In this document: positions 1-10,754 of the stretch, one piece after another
How positions within the stretch are numbered: position 1 is the first letter of the stretch
Layout of the letters: every line of letters starts with the position of its first letter
Made by a program: the position numbers and the translations under genes
From: Flavobacteriia bacterium
Lineage (GTDB): Bacteria > Bacteroidota > Bacteroidia > Flavobacteriales > Flavobacteriaceae
NCBI GenBank assembly: GCA_004293045.1
Contig: RDXY01000006.1
Span: 1 to 64,000 of the forward strand
DNA length: 64,000 bases
Direction: 5' to 3'
Notes under the pieces: generated by a model
Told to the model about the DNA's origin: nothing
The model's input: the letters and a program-made list of their open reading frames with translations, nothing else
Database searches by the model: none

Positions 1-102
1 AGTAATACAGTAGCACACCAGTACGGATTAAAAATCAGTACAAGTAAACTATATTATTCAATAAGAGGAGGCTGTCGAAAGACAGCCTCTTTTTGTTTGT
101 AT
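1..102 (+). repeat. 3'-flank repeat copy 1: presumed stop-codon region and terminator of a paralog upstream of the window
   Basis: agtaatacagtag...agtacggatta...agtaaactatattattcaataagaggaggctgtcgaaagacagcctctttttgtttgtat matches 9902-10002 almost exactly; the second half is identical. Confidence 0.85.
68..94 (+). terminator. Rho-independent terminator
   Basis: GAGGCTGTC-GAAA-GACAGCCTC followed by TTTTT; perfect 9-bp stem. Confidence 0.9.
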
Positions 103-441
103 ATTATAAATCACGTAGTTATAAAATGTAATTTAGTTTAGACGTCTCAGTTTTAATTTATTTTTGTTTTTTATCGATTTTTTTTGCATTTCAACAATTT
201 TTCAAATTAAATGTTGTGTTTAATTTTTTTTTTATTATTTTCACGAATTATTTACAATTAATTAACAAATTTCAACACAAATGAGAGGCAAATAGCTCTT
301 TGTAATGCTGCTGTTAAATAATTGTTTTTTTTAAGATTTAATGATAATTTTTTATAACTAATAAGCATATTTAATTTGTACAACATCCCTTAGGGAGACT
401 ATATATATTCAAATCAATTTTTTTTAACCAATTTTTTATTT

Positions 442-3400
442 ATGACAAATTTTTACCTATCGTGGAAGACCTCATGGAATGATGGTTTTTTACGAACGAA
501 TGCAGAACCTGTCACGGGTAGCGCTTCGAAAAATGGACTCCTAAAAACAGCAATGCTCTCTTTGTTGTTTTTGTTTGTCTTAGGCATATCCCAGGGATTT
601 GCCCAAACAACATTAATTAGCCCAACTGCTTCGGGTGGTTTTGAAAACGGAACTACTTTTTCAAGCAATTCATGGACGCAAGTAAACTCAGGACAGTCTT
701 TTTTTGTTGGGACATCTGCAGTAACTGCTCCATCAAATGGGTCGTATATGGCTTACACAAGTACAACTTCAGGCTCGTTAACTGCAGGAGCTGTATTTAG
801 TGTGGCTCACATTTATCAAGATGTAGTTATCCCAGCTGGAGAATCTGTACTTAATGTTTCACTTAAGTATAGAATTTCTGCGGTTGATGGAGGGTATGAT
901 TATCTTAAGGTTCATGTGGTTCCAACAACTGTGACTCCGGTTGCAGGTACAGCGTTGACAACAGGTCAATTAGGTGCAAATACAGATGGTACAACAAGTT
1001 TTGCTACGTATAACTTTTCTGGTGTCGTGCAAGCGGGAACTACACAAAGAATTGTTATCTCTTTTAGAGCAGATGGAGTATCTCCTCATGGAGCAGGTGT
1101 ATTTGATGAAATTTCAGTTGCCTCAAGAGCGCCTATTGTGCCTAGTGCGCCAATTACTTTTTCAGCAACGCAGTTAAATGCTGTAGGAATGACAATAAAT
1201 TGGGTAGACAATTCAACTAACGAAACGGCTTTTAAAATTTATCGTTCTACTGATAACGTTACTTTTGCACAAGTAGGTACTAACATTGCATCTACAACAA
1301 GTGTAGGAACGGGTCAGGTATATTCTTCTGTACAAACAGGGCTTTTACCTAGTACTACCTATTATTATAGAATTACTTCTGTTGGTGATGTTGAATCCGA
1401 TTTTTTAACTGGTTCTCAAGTTACAAATGCCCCAGGGAATTTCACTTCTATAATATCAGGAAACTTTGGATCAGCAGGAACTTGGGATGCTAATAGTGTA
1501 CCAAGTTTATATGATAATATCACAGTTAGTAATGGAACTATTGTAACTATTGATGCCGCAAGTCAAGCATCAAATAATGTTACGATCAATGGAAATGGAG
1601 CGCTTGTTTTTGGAGTAACTCCTTCTTCGTTTACCGTTAATGGAAATTTAACCGTTAACGCTAGCGGATTATTTAATGTATTTAATGGTTCAACAGGTAA
1701 AACATTAAACGTTAAGGGGAATATAGTAAATGATGGTCGTATCGATGCTTCACCTACTAGTGCCTCTTTAGTTCTTAATGGATCTACCGTGCAAACGGTT
1801 TCAGGTTCTGGAGTTTTTGGTGGTACTGTAACGTCAACATCAAATACAAATACCGTTGGAATGATTCGTAGTATTACTTTTAGTAATACGAGTACCGCCA
1901 TTCCAAATATTATTTGGCAAGCGGGTAACATCAGAATTGCAAACAACATCACATTTACAGCTTCAAGAGTAAATATGAATGGAAGCACCATGTATTGGGG
2001 GAACTTTGATGCAGTTGGTACTTTAACAGCTCTAGATGGTACGGGTATTATTAATGGAAAATTTTCAAGATGGTGGACTACAGGTCAAACAGGAACATCC
2101 CTTACATCTGGGTCTAATCCAACAACTACAACAAGTAAATTCCCATTTGTTAGTCCTTTAGGAAGTAATAGAAGTGCTTTTATATCTAGATCTTCTACTT
2201 CTACAACAGGAAACACAGCAGGGTATACAACCATGCAATATGTGGATGCACCTGCAAATACTATGACTAGTGGTTTATCAATTGTTGATGGTACTTACAC
2301 CGTAAACCAACGTTTTGACGGAAGTTGGAATGTGGCTGCTGAAAGTGGTTATGTATATGCTTCGGGAACACACGCACTTGCCATTGTTGCAAACAATGCT
2401 TTTACTCCTATAGGTACCACGGCAACGACAAGAATTGTTTCTGCTAGTGCAGTAGCGCCGGGTACGCATCAAACAGGAACTACTACACCTGGTGGGCAAA
2501 GAATCAGTCTTACTACAGCACAATTAACTTCTGGAAGTTTTTATATTGGTGCTAATGCAGCTGATATTTTACAACCATGTACAGATACGCCTGTAGCAGG
2601 TACGTTGAGTGCTGCTAATCAATATATTTGTATTGGTTCAACAACAGCACCTGCGGCCTTAACATTAACTGGTTTTACAACGAATCCTGGAATTACGTTC
2701 CAATGGGAAGAATCTGTGAATGGTGGTGCTACTTGGGCTAATGCAACAGGAGGAACAGGAGCAACAACTTCTTCGTTCACGCCTCCGGTAATTACATCTA
2801 ATATTAAATACCGTGCTAAAGTTACTTGTACAGGTTCAGGAATATCGGTTTATTCTACAGAACAACAAATTGAAATGGTTACTTGTACCTATAACACTAG
2901 TTTTACGGCTGGTGGGGTGGCTTACCAATCAATTATGCCTGCCAAAGGAGGTAGTGGTTTAGCTTACTCTGGAGCATGGACATCAACAACTAGTGGGGAT
3001 GATAATACTTCACCTGTTACCTTATTAACAGGAACAACTTTTAAATACCAAGGACGACCTATCACTGGCTTTAGAGCATGTACAAACGGTTGGATGACTT
3101 TTAATACAGCATCAACAAGTGCATCGTATACGAATGATTTAGCTGCTACTGGTCAAAATTTAGTTTTAGCTCCTTTTTGGGACGATTTAGTTTTAACTGG
3201 TCAATCGTATGCAAATAGAGATAGCTCTATGCGATATTTAGTTGAAGGAACTTTAGGTTCTGGTTCGGCGGTTATTACTATAGAATGGTCAGGTTTGGAA
3301 GTATATAATATTCCTGGTCCAGATTTAAATTTCCAAGTGAAATTATACGAGCAAGGGAATAAAATTGAATACATCTATGGTAACTTTAAAGGGTTTGATG

Positions 3401-6400
3401 GAACGTTCAATTCAGCATATACTTATAGTATAGGTATGAATGGTAGTTTACCTTCAGGTACCACAGCAGCCAATAGATTTGCTTTACAAACTGTAAACTA
3501 CAATCATTTTGATTCAGCTACTGCACCAACTGGTTTGGTAATTATGCCAAACTGTAATTCTAAATATGTCTTTACTCCAGGTACTTATACAGGTTTAACG
3601 GCAGCGCCAACTTTGGTGGCTCCAGTAAATAATGAGCCATCAGGAGCTATAGGTTTAGATGTTGCAACTGCGCCAACTTCTGAATTATGTGGGTTGTACT
3701 ATCACTCTAGATTAGCTACTGATTCAGGTAAAGGACAAGCTTGTGCGACTACAGCGGGTAACCAAGACGATGACGTTTGGTTTGCTTTTGAAACTACAGC
3801 AGCTTCTGAATATTCTATTGTAGTAAGAAGTTCTCCTTTATACGATGCGGTAGTAGAATTATTTGATGAGAATTTAAATTCAATTTCTTGTAAGAATGCT
3901 ACAGGTAGTGGATTAACGGAAACATTAACCGCTACTGGATTAATACCAGATGGAGCTTTTTATTATGTAAGAGTATTCCATAATGGTACTGGTTCTTTTG
4001 CTTCAGGTGGAAGTGGGGAGTTCAGTATTGCTATGAATGAAGTATTATACCCACCAGCAAATGATAACATCGCTGGAGCTATTGCTTTAAACGTAAATGC
4101 TTCTTGCCAAAACACTTCAAGTATTTTACCAAATACATTAGTGGCAACAGCTTCAACAACTACGCCAGCTGCTTGTAATACGGCTGATGATGACGTATGG
4201 TATTCATTTGTAGCAACTTCTACATTAAATGAAGTAAAAGTACAGTCTGGATCGGGTTACAACGCATCCATGCAAATATTATCTTCTTCAGATAATACAG
4301 CTACTGGTACCTTAACTCAGTTAGCTTGTATCAACAATACATCTACAGGAGGTTTAGAAACATATGCAGGACCATTTATTGTTGGTCAAACTTATTTTGT
4401 AAGAGTGTATCATGCAGCAACAGGTGTAGGAACAGGAAACTTTACTATTTGTGTATCGGCTCCAACTCCTTCATGTGCGGTAAATGCAACGCCTGCAAGC
4501 GCAGCTACAAATGTTAGTTTAACACCAACATTAACTTGGGCGGCGGCTACAAATGCAACACAATATGATGTATATTTAGGTAGTACTTCAGGAGCGTTGT
4601 CTCTTGTTGCAGAAAATATTACTACTACTAGTTATACTTTAACTACAAATCAAATTTTAGTTGGTTTAACTAATTATTACTGGTATGTAGTAGCAGAGAA
4701 TGTTAATGGTTCAGCTACATGTACGGTTGCAAATGAAACTTCATTTACTACACAATCAGATTGTTTAGCGCCTACTGCATTAACGTTCTTACCAACTAGT
4801 GCAACTTCAGCTACATTATCTTGGACGTCTCCAGCTATTGGACAAACGCCACAAGGGTATGAATATGCGGTTACAACTACCAACGTAACACCAACTACTT
4901 CTGGTATAGCAACTACTTTAAATTCAGTTTCAGTTGCAGATTTAACTTCAGGTTCAACCTATTATTTCCATGTTAGAAGTATGTGTGCGAATGGCGAAAT
5001 GGGATCTTGGGTAACATCAAGTGCATTAATTATGCCTGTAATTACACCAGTTCCATGGACAGAAGGTTTTGCAACAACTACCTTGCCAGCGCAATGGTCT
5101 AATAATGGATACGCTGTTGGAACTAGTGGTGGTGGTAATCCAGGGAATGCTATTTATGACAATTTATGGTCTTTCTCTACAACTGCTAATTTTGCTACAC
5201 CTAATTTAGGAACTATAGCGGCAAATCATATATTTACATTTGATTATAAATTAGTAAATTATAGTAATTCTGATGCACCTGCTGCAGGTTCAGGTAATTT
5301 TGTAGTTCAAATTTCAAACAATTTTGGAGCTACTTACACTACTTTAGAAACAGTAGATAACGATGGTGTTGCTGGTTGGAGACAAAAGTCGTATGATTTA
5401 GCAGCTTATGCAGGTCAGAACATTAAAGTAAAAATTACAGGAAATTGGATTTCAGGTGATTATTATTTAGCTTTTGATAATATTTCAGTTTCTGCACTTT
5501 GTAGCGGTATGCCTACAGCTGGAACGGTTAGCTTAGCAGCTCAGTCACTTTGTCCTGCAGCGCCTGTTGCATCAATTACGGTTACTGGTGCATCTACAGA
5601 TGCAGGTACAGCTTACCAATGGCAACAATCTACAGACAATGGTGTAGAATGGGTGGATGCAATTGGAGGAACAGGAGTAAATACGCTTACCTATTCTCCT
5701 CCGGTATTTGCTGGAGATCCAATTTTATATCGTTTAAGAGTATCTTGTACGACTACTGGTGACGAAGCGTATTCAAACACGTCTCAAGTGAATGGTAACC
5801 CTAGAGCGGTTCCGTTTACGGAAACATTTGATGATATTGCAAATTTAACAGGATGGGCGTCTACTGCAGGTTTTTATATTGGTTCTACTCGTGGAGCTAC
5901 AGGTAATTCAGGTGCAAATGCTTATATTAATATTTGGTCTAGTACCCCTTCAGGTTATTTAAGAACGGCTAATTATGGGCCTATTACAGCAGGTCAGGCT
6001 TTACGATTTGATTATCAATTATCAAATTATAGTTCACCTTATGCTGCTCCAGCAGCAGGTTCAGGAAATGTTGTAGTAGAAGTAAGTACCGATTGTGGTG
6101 CCACGTATACTACATTAGAAACTATTAATAACGACGGTGAAGCAGGTTATAGAACTAAAACCTATTCATTAGCTGCTTATGTAGGACAAAATGTAGTGTT
6201 CAAAATCACAGGAAACAGAACATCAGGAGATTACGATTTATCTATTGATAATCTTGCTGTTATTGTGCCTGCTCCTGAAGTAGTTTCTTACAGCCCAGCA
6301 ACAGTTTGTGCGGGTAGTACAGTTGCTATTTCTGGAAATTATTTTAGCACGGTTTCTAGTGTGAAAGTAGGTACTACAGAGGTGACTTTCAATATTGTAA

Positions 6401-9400
6401 ATGCTAACACAATTACATTTATTGCACCAAGTACTTCAACGGGTGGAGCTATTACAGTTACCAACCCAGGTGGACAAGGAACAAGTGTACTTAATTTAGT
6501 TATTGATAACACCGCTGCAACAATAACAGCAGACGGTCCAACCACTTTTTGTTCAGGTAGTAGTGTCGTTTTAACGGCTAGCCCTGCATCAAGTTATTCT
6601 TGGTCAACTGGAGCTACTACTCAAAGTATTACAGTTAACCAGTCTGGTAATTATTTTGTTTCGCTAATTAATGCAAACAGATGTGAATTACGTTCAGAGT
6701 CAGTTGCTGTAACCGTAAACCCAGTTTCTTCTGAAACAGTTGAGCAATCAGCATGTGGTAGTTATACCTGGCCATTATCTGGTCAAACGTATACAGAAAG
6801 TGGAGATTACACTTATGTGACAACTAACGCAAGTGGATGTCCACATACTACAACGTTACAATTAATGATTAGTAATGGTGCTATTACGGCTCAGCCAACA
6901 GCGCCTACTATTTGTAAATCAATTGGAGCAACAGCTAGTATTTCGGTTGAAGTTTCAGGAGCTAACTTACCTACTTATCAGTGGCAAGTTCAAACTGCTT
7001 CTAGTACAACTGTTTGGACAAACATTCCACTTTTAGTTGCAGGTAATCCTAATCCTAACTATTCTGGAATTACTTCAGAAACTTTGAATATTACAAGAAC
7101 TACTACATCGCTTCCTGCTACAGGAACGAAGTATAGAGTACTTGTTACTTCATGTGGTACAACGGTAACTTCAAACGCAGTAGCATTAGCAGAATTGGCA
7201 ACATTGTCAAAAGCTGCAACTATTACTGTAGTTAGTTCATTGTCTCCTGCATTAACAACATGTGAAGGTTCAACAGTGAACTTATCATTAGCAGCAGGAA
7301 GTATTGGAAATGTTCAATGGGAAATGTCAACGACATCTGCTACGGCAGGCTTTACTCCTGTTGGATCATTAATTCAACAATCAGCTTTGTCAGCTGTAAA
7401 CACAATAATGTCATTTACTACGCCAACTTTAACTCAAGATACTTGGTTTAGAGTAGTGGCAACAAATGGTGTTTGTAATTCAGCTACCTCTGCAGCTATT
7501 AAAATTAATGTTAGTACTATACCAACAGCAGGAACAATTGCTGGAGGAGACGTAACAGTTTGTGCGCCACTTGTGGCACCATCAAGTACTGTATTTGATG
7601 TAACTGGAAGTGCTTTGGCAAATTCAATTACAAACAGTACAACATTATCATTAGAAGGCACTACTTCAGGAACAACCATAGTTTGGGAAAGAAGTATAAA
7701 CTTTGTAAACGCTACTAATGCTGCACCAGTATGGTCAACGGTTACTAATGTAACGGCTACTACAGCAACAGGTGCTTCTTATTCAGGTGCAGGTACTGGA
7801 GAATTAGTGGTAGGTAACTTAGCTGCAACTACATGGTTTAGAGCACGCGTAATCAATGGCGCTTGTTCAGTAATAACAGATGAAGTTAAGATTACAGTTT
7901 CACCAGCTGCTAAAGCTGGAACAGTTACTTCTCCAACAACAGTATGTACAGGAGGAAGTATTACATTTACTTCAGCGGCTTACACAGGAAGTGCGATTGC
8001 ATGGGAAGTTTCAACTACTTCTGCAACTACAGGATTTAGTACTGTAGCAGGAGCTAACGAACTTACTTTTACCATGGATAATGTTACTTTAGTAGCACCA
8101 GGTCAAAAATTCTATGTAAGAAGTGTGGTAACAAGCGGTGCTTGTACACAAGCACGTAGCGCTGTAAGAACTGTTACAGTTGATCCAACATCAGTAGCAG
8201 GAACGGTTACTGGAGCAGGAATCGTTTGTTCAGGTGGCGGAGCTACATTAAGATTAGCAGGAAATGTTGGATTAATCCAATGGGAATATTCTGCTGATGG
8301 TGTAGATTATGTGAATGTACCAACTGCAACAGTAGGAAGTGCATCATCATTTAGCACTACATCTGCTACTGGTACTTCAGCAACTTATGTTCTTACGAAT
8401 GTAACAGCGGGTACTTACTTTAGAGCTAAAGTAACAAGCGGATCTTGTTCAGCAAGTTATACAACACCAGTCCAAATGGTTATTGGAACAGAAGCTGTAG
8501 CAGGAACTGCAACAGCAGCAAGTTCTACAATTTGTGCAGCGAGTGGTACTACAATCACCTTAACAGGTAATGTTGGTGCAATTCAATGGCAAAGATCATC
8601 AAACTGGACGGCTGCAACTCCAACATGGACAGCGGTTTCAAATGCAACAGCATCAACGTTAGCAACAGGAAACTTAACAGCTTCTACCGCTTTCAGAGCC
8701 GTGGTGTCAATAGGTTCATGTTCAACAGTTGAAACTGAACCAGTGATTATTACAGTGAATCTTGCAGCAAAAGGAGGAACAGCAGCTATTGCTACTACAA
8801 ATCCAGGAGCTACAATATGTACAGGATCTAGTAAAACATTAACCGTAACAGGAAATGTTGGATCGATCCAATGGCAAATGTCTACAGAATCTGCTACAGC
8901 AGGATTTGAAAACGTTGCTGGAGCAACTAGTTCACCATATACGTTTACTAACATTACTCAAAACACTTGGTTTAGAGCGGTAGCAACAAGTGGTGTATGT
9001 ACTGCAACAGCAAATTCAACAGTTGTAGCAATTACAGTAACGACAATTCCAGCAGTAGCAGGAACAATTTCAGGTAACAACTCGGTTTGTACTGCAACAG
9101 GTTCTACGTTAACTCTAGAAGGGTCAACAGGAAGTATTGTTTGGCAAAAAGCAGTTGCTCCATTTACAACATGGGCAGCGATTTCAGGTCAAACAACTGC
9201 AACGCTAGCAACAGGAAACTTAACAGCTACTACAGCGTTCAGAGCAATTTTAACTAGCGGTTCATGTACGGCTACAACAAGTGCTTATGTAGTAACAGTT
9301 TCTCCATTAGCTAAAGCAGCTACGATATCTGGAAACAGTTTAATTAAAACATTAGCAAATGCAATTTGTACTACTACTACAGCACCTTTAACTTTAGGTT

Positions 9401-9906
9401 CAGGTACAGTAGGTACAATTCAATGGCAGTTTTATAATGCTGGAAGTTCAGCTACAGCTGTAACTGCAACAACGGCCAATTCATTTACATGGACAGATAT
9501 TGCTGGAGCAAATGCATCAGTATTAGCAGCATCAAGTGCTACTATCGGTAATGTTTGGTTCCGTGTTAAAATGACAAGTGGACCATGTTCAGTTGTGTAT
9601 AGCGCGCCAGTTAATGTTTGGTTTAAATCTTGTACTACAAGAGAGGAAGCTCCAATCACAATTTTTACAGTGAAAGGATATCCAAACCCATATTCTACAA
9701 ACTTCACATTATCGTTAGATACACCGAGCGATTCTATGGTTTATGTAAGTGTATTTGATATGACAGGAAAACTGATCGAGAATAGAGAAGTTATGCCTTC
9801 AGATTTAGAAGACTTACAGTTAGGTTCAAATTGGTCTACAGGTGTTTACAATGTTATTGTAACACAAGACAACCAAGTGAAAACTATGAGAATGATTAAA
9901 AAGTAA
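442..9906 (+). CDS. Giant modular secreted surface protein/adhesin (fibronectin III-like, jellyroll-like and Ig-like modules, T9SS type A C-terminal sorting domain)
   Basis: 3154-aa ORF; hydrophobic signal segment LLKTAMLSLLFLFVLGISQGFAQ after a long N-terminal extension; repeated Cys-containing Ig-like modules; C-terminus KGYPNPYSTNFTLSLDTPSD...GVYNVIVTQDNQVKTMRMIKK typical of T9SS CTDs. Confidence 0.93.
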   Translation: MTNFYLSWKTSWNDGFLRTNAEPVTGSASKNGLLKTAMLSLLFLFVLGISQGFAQTTLISPTASGGFENGTTFSSNSWTQVNSGQSFFVGTSAVTAPSNGSYMAYTSTTSGSLTAGAVFSVAHIYQDVVIPAGESVLNVSLKYRISAVDGGYDYLKVHVVPTTVTPVAGTALTTGQLGANTDGTTSFATYNFSGVVQAGTTQRIVISFRADGVSPHGAGVFDEISVASRAPIVPSAPITFSATQLNAVGMTINWVDNSTNETAFKIYRSTDNVTFAQVGTNIASTTSVGTGQVYSSVQTGLLPSTTYYYRITSVGDVESDFLTGSQVTNAPGNFTSIISGNFGSAGTWDANSVPSLYDNITVSNGTIVTIDAASQASNNVTINGNGALVFGVTPSSFTVNGNLTVNASGLFNVFNGSTGKTLNVKGNIVNDGRIDASPTSASLVLNGSTVQTVSGSGVFGGTVTSTSNTNTVGMIRSITFSNTSTAIPNIIWQAGNIRIANNITFTASRVNMNGSTMYWGNFDAVGTLTALDGTGIINGKFSRWWTTGQTGTSLTSGSNPTTTTSKFPFVSPLGSNRSAFISRSSTSTTGNTAGYTTMQYVDAPANTMTSGLSIVDGTYTVNQRFDGSWNVAAESGYVYASGTHALAIVANNAFTPIGTTATTRIVSASAVAPGTHQTGTTTPGGQRISLTTAQLTSGSFYIGANAADILQPCTDTPVAGTLSAANQYICIGSTTAPAALTLTGFTTNPGITFQWEESVNGGATWANATGGTGATTSSFTPPVITSNIKYRAKVTCTGSGISVYSTEQQIEMVTCTYNTSFTAGGVAYQSIMPAKGGSGLAYSGAWTSTTSGDDNTSPVTLLTGTTFKYQGRPITGFRACTNGWMTFNTASTSASYTNDLAATGQNLVLAPFWDDLVLTGQSYANRDSSMRYLVEGTLGSGSAVITIEWSGLEVYNIPGPDLNFQVKLYEQGNKIEYIYGNFKGFDGTFNSAYTYSIGMNGSLPSGTTAANRFALQTVNYNHFDSATAPTGLVIMPNCNSKYVFTPGTYTGLTAAPTLVAPVNNEPSGAIGLDVATAPTSELCGLYYHSRLATDSGKGQACATTAGNQDDDVWFAFETTAASEYSIVVRSSPLYDAVVELFDENLNSISCKNATGSGLTETLTATGLIPDGAFYYVRVFHNGTGSFASGGSGEFSIAMNEVLYPPANDNIAGAIALNVNASCQNTSSILPNTLVATASTTTPAACNTADDDVWYSFVATSTLNEVKVQSGSGYNASMQILSSSDNTATGTLTQLACINNTSTGGLETYAGPFIVGQTYFVRVYHAATGVGTGNFTICVSAPTPSCAVNATPASAATNVSLTPTLTWAAATNATQYDVYLGSTSGALSLVAENITTTSYTLTTNQILVGLTNYYWYVVAENVNGSATCTVANETSFTTQSDCLAPTALTFLPTSATSATLSWTSPAIGQTPQGYEYAVTTTNVTPTTSGIATTLNSVSVADLTSGSTYYFHVRSMCANGEMGSWVTSSALIMPVITPVPWTEGFATTTLPAQWSNNGYAVGTSGGGNPGNAIYDNLWSFSTTANFATPNLGTIAANHIFTFDYKLVNYSNSDAPAAGSGNFVVQISNNFGATYTTLETVDNDGVAGWRQKSYDLAAYAGQNIKVKITGNWISGDYYLAFDNISVSALCSGMPTAGTVSLAAQSLCPAAPVASITVTGASTDAGTAYQWQQSTDNGVEWVDAIGGTGVNTLTYSPPVFAGDPILYRLRVSCTTTGDEAYSNTSQVNGNPRAVPFTETFDDIANLTGWASTAGFYIGSTRGATGNSGANAYINIWSSTPSGYLRTANYGPITAGQALRFDYQLSNYSSPYAAPAAGSGNVVVEVSTDCGATYTTLETINNDGEAGYRTKTYSLAAYVGQNVVFKITGNRTSGDYDLSIDNLAVIVPAPEVVSYSPATVCAGSTVAISGNYFSTVSSVKVGTTEVTFNIVNANTITFIAPSTSTGGAITVTNPGGQGTSVLNLVIDNTAATITADGPTTFCSGSSVVLTASPASSYSWSTGATTQSITVNQSGNYFVSLINANRCELRSESVAVTVNPVSSETVEQSACGSYTWPLSGQTYTESGDYTYVTTNASGCPHTTTLQLMISNGAITAQPTAPTICKSIGATASISVEVSGANLPTYQWQVQTASSTTVWTNIPLLVAGNPNPNYSGITSETLNITRTTTSLPATGTKYRVLVTSCGTTVTSNAVALAELATLSKAATITVVSSLSPALTTCEGSTVNLSLAAGSIGNVQWEMSTTSATAGFTPVGSLIQQSALSAVNTIMSFTTPTLTQDTWFRVVATNGVCNSATSAAIKINVSTIPTAGTIAGGDVTVCAPLVAPSSTVFDVTGSALANSITNSTTLSLEGTTSGTTIVWERSINFVNATNAAPVWSTVTNVTATTATGASYSGAGTGELVVGNLAATTWFRARVINGACSVITDEVKITVSPAAKAGTVTSPTTVCTGGSITFTSAAYTGSAIAWEVSTTSATTGFSTVAGANELTFTMDNVTLVAPGQKFYVRSVVTSGACTQARSAVRTVTVDPTSVAGTVTGAGIVCSGGGATLRLAGNVGLIQWEYSADGVDYVNVPTATVGSASSFSTTSATGTSATYVLTNVTAGTYFRAKVTSGSCSASYTTPVQMVIGTEAVAGTATAASSTICAASGTTITLTGNVGAIQWQRSSNWTAATPTWTAVSNATASTLATGNLTASTAFRAVVSIGSCSTVETEPVIITVNLAAKGGTAAIATTNPGATICTGSSKTLTVTGNVGSIQWQMSTESATAGFENVAGATSSPYTFTNITQNTWFRAVATSGVCTATANSTVVAITVTTIPAVAGTISGNNSVCTATGSTLTLEGSTGSIVWQKAVAPFTTWAAISGQTTATLATGNLTATTAFRAILTSGSCTATTSAYVVTVSPLAKAATISGNSLIKTLANAICTTTTAPLTLGSGTVGTIQWQFYNAGSSATAVTATTANSFTWTDIAGANASVLAASSATIGNVWFRVKMTSGPCSVVYSAPVNVWFKSCTTREEAPITIFTVKGYPNPYSTNFTLSLDTPSDSMVYVSVFDMTGKLIENREVMPSDLEDLQLGSNWSTGVYNVIVTQDNQVKTMRMIKK
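5040..6270 (+). repeat. Two-copy jellyroll/MAM-like module (PFTE-F...GNVVVEVSxDxGATYTTLETxNNDG...YDLSIDN)
   Basis: GNFVVQISNNFGATYTTLETVDNDGVAGWRQKSYDLAAYAGQNIKVKITGNWISGDYYLAFDNISV aligns with GNVVVEVSTDCGATYTTLETINNDGEAGYRTKTYSLAAYVGQNVVFKITGNRTSGDYDLSIDNLAV. Confidence 0.85.
6900..9630 (+). repeat. About nine tandem Ig-like modules (~290 nt each) inside the giant protein
   Basis: Recurrent pattern [T/V]xCxGxxxTLxLxGxxGxIQWQxSx...WFRAxVTSGxC (e.g. TICTGSSKTLTVTGNVGSIQWQMSTESATAGF; TICAASGTTITLTGNVGAIQWQRSSN; SVCTATGSTLTLEGSTGSIVWQK). Confidence 0.85.
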
Positions 9907-10002
9907 TACAGTAGCTTGCAAGTACGGATTACCATCTGTATAAGTAAACTATATTATTCAATAAGAGGAGGCTGTCGAAAGACAGCCTCTTTTTGTTTGT
10001 AT
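9902..10002 (+). repeat. 3'-flank repeat copy 2 (downstream of the giant surface protein)
   Basis: Near-identical to 1-102, offset ~9900 bp; spans the stop codon and terminator. Confidence 0.85.
9968..9994 (+). terminator. Rho-independent terminator of the giant protein gene
   Basis: GAGGCTGTC-GAAA-GACAGCCTC TTTTT, identical to 68-94. Confidence 0.9.
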
Positions 10003-10663
10003 GGCTTTGTAATAAAAATCTTATTTTCTTTCCTGAGTACCGTTTGTACTTTAATTCCTCTTATATAAATATACTTTTTTGAGGCACAAGATTTCATTGT
10101 AAACTCTACAATAGTCCTATTGTAAAATTTTTACTTTAGTAGTACTTCGATTTTTTTGACATTCTCAAAACATTAGGACCTGATTTTGCAGGACTTAATA
10201 TACTAGTAAAACAGCAATCTATTATGATTCGTTTGTATTAAGCAATGATTGCTTTTGCTTTTGATATTAATGCTGTATAGGCTATTATAAAAGAGCTGTT
10301 TACTCCAAAACACGGGTAAGATTGAAGCGATACGTTTCAATTCGTTAGTTATTTCCTTCTTCTAAATAGTTGAATTGGATTAATTTCTTACTTGATTTTG
10401 AATCTTTTCGTTAATTATATTCTATAAATATTTAACTCACTACATCAAATTCTTAAAAAAATTTTTGCCAATGCTAAAGCAAAGTAAGTTTGGTATTACA
10501 AATTAGCCCATTTATAGCTTAATTGCGCCATTTTGTTCTTTAAAGCTTGAATAATATTATAAATTATATTTTCTGTGTTATATGAGTAATAAAACAATAA
10601 TAGAAGTGAAGTAAATAGTTAGTTTATCGAATATAAAAATGACAATTAAATTTGTGGGATAAA

Positions 10664-10694
10664 AAAAGCACCAACTTTTGTTGGTGCTTTTTTT
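10664..10694 (-). terminator. Rho-independent terminator for the minus-strand gene 10755-11672
   Basis: AGCACCAAC-TTTTG-TTGGTGCT with A/T tracts on both sides. Confidence 0.8.
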
Positions 10695-10754
10695 ATTATC
10701 TTATTCTAATCTTGATTATTGTGAATTTTTACAAGAATCAAATCAGTAGAAAAG

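Noticed and set aside
1563-1991. 142-aa minus-strand ORF
   Set aside because: Antisense within the giant surface protein; no recognisable family. The same applies to 7434-7679, 8583-8954 and 9432-9707.
10003-10660. Possible degraded transposase in the gap
   Set aside because: Short open fragments in several frames, but none gave a recognisable transposase motif.
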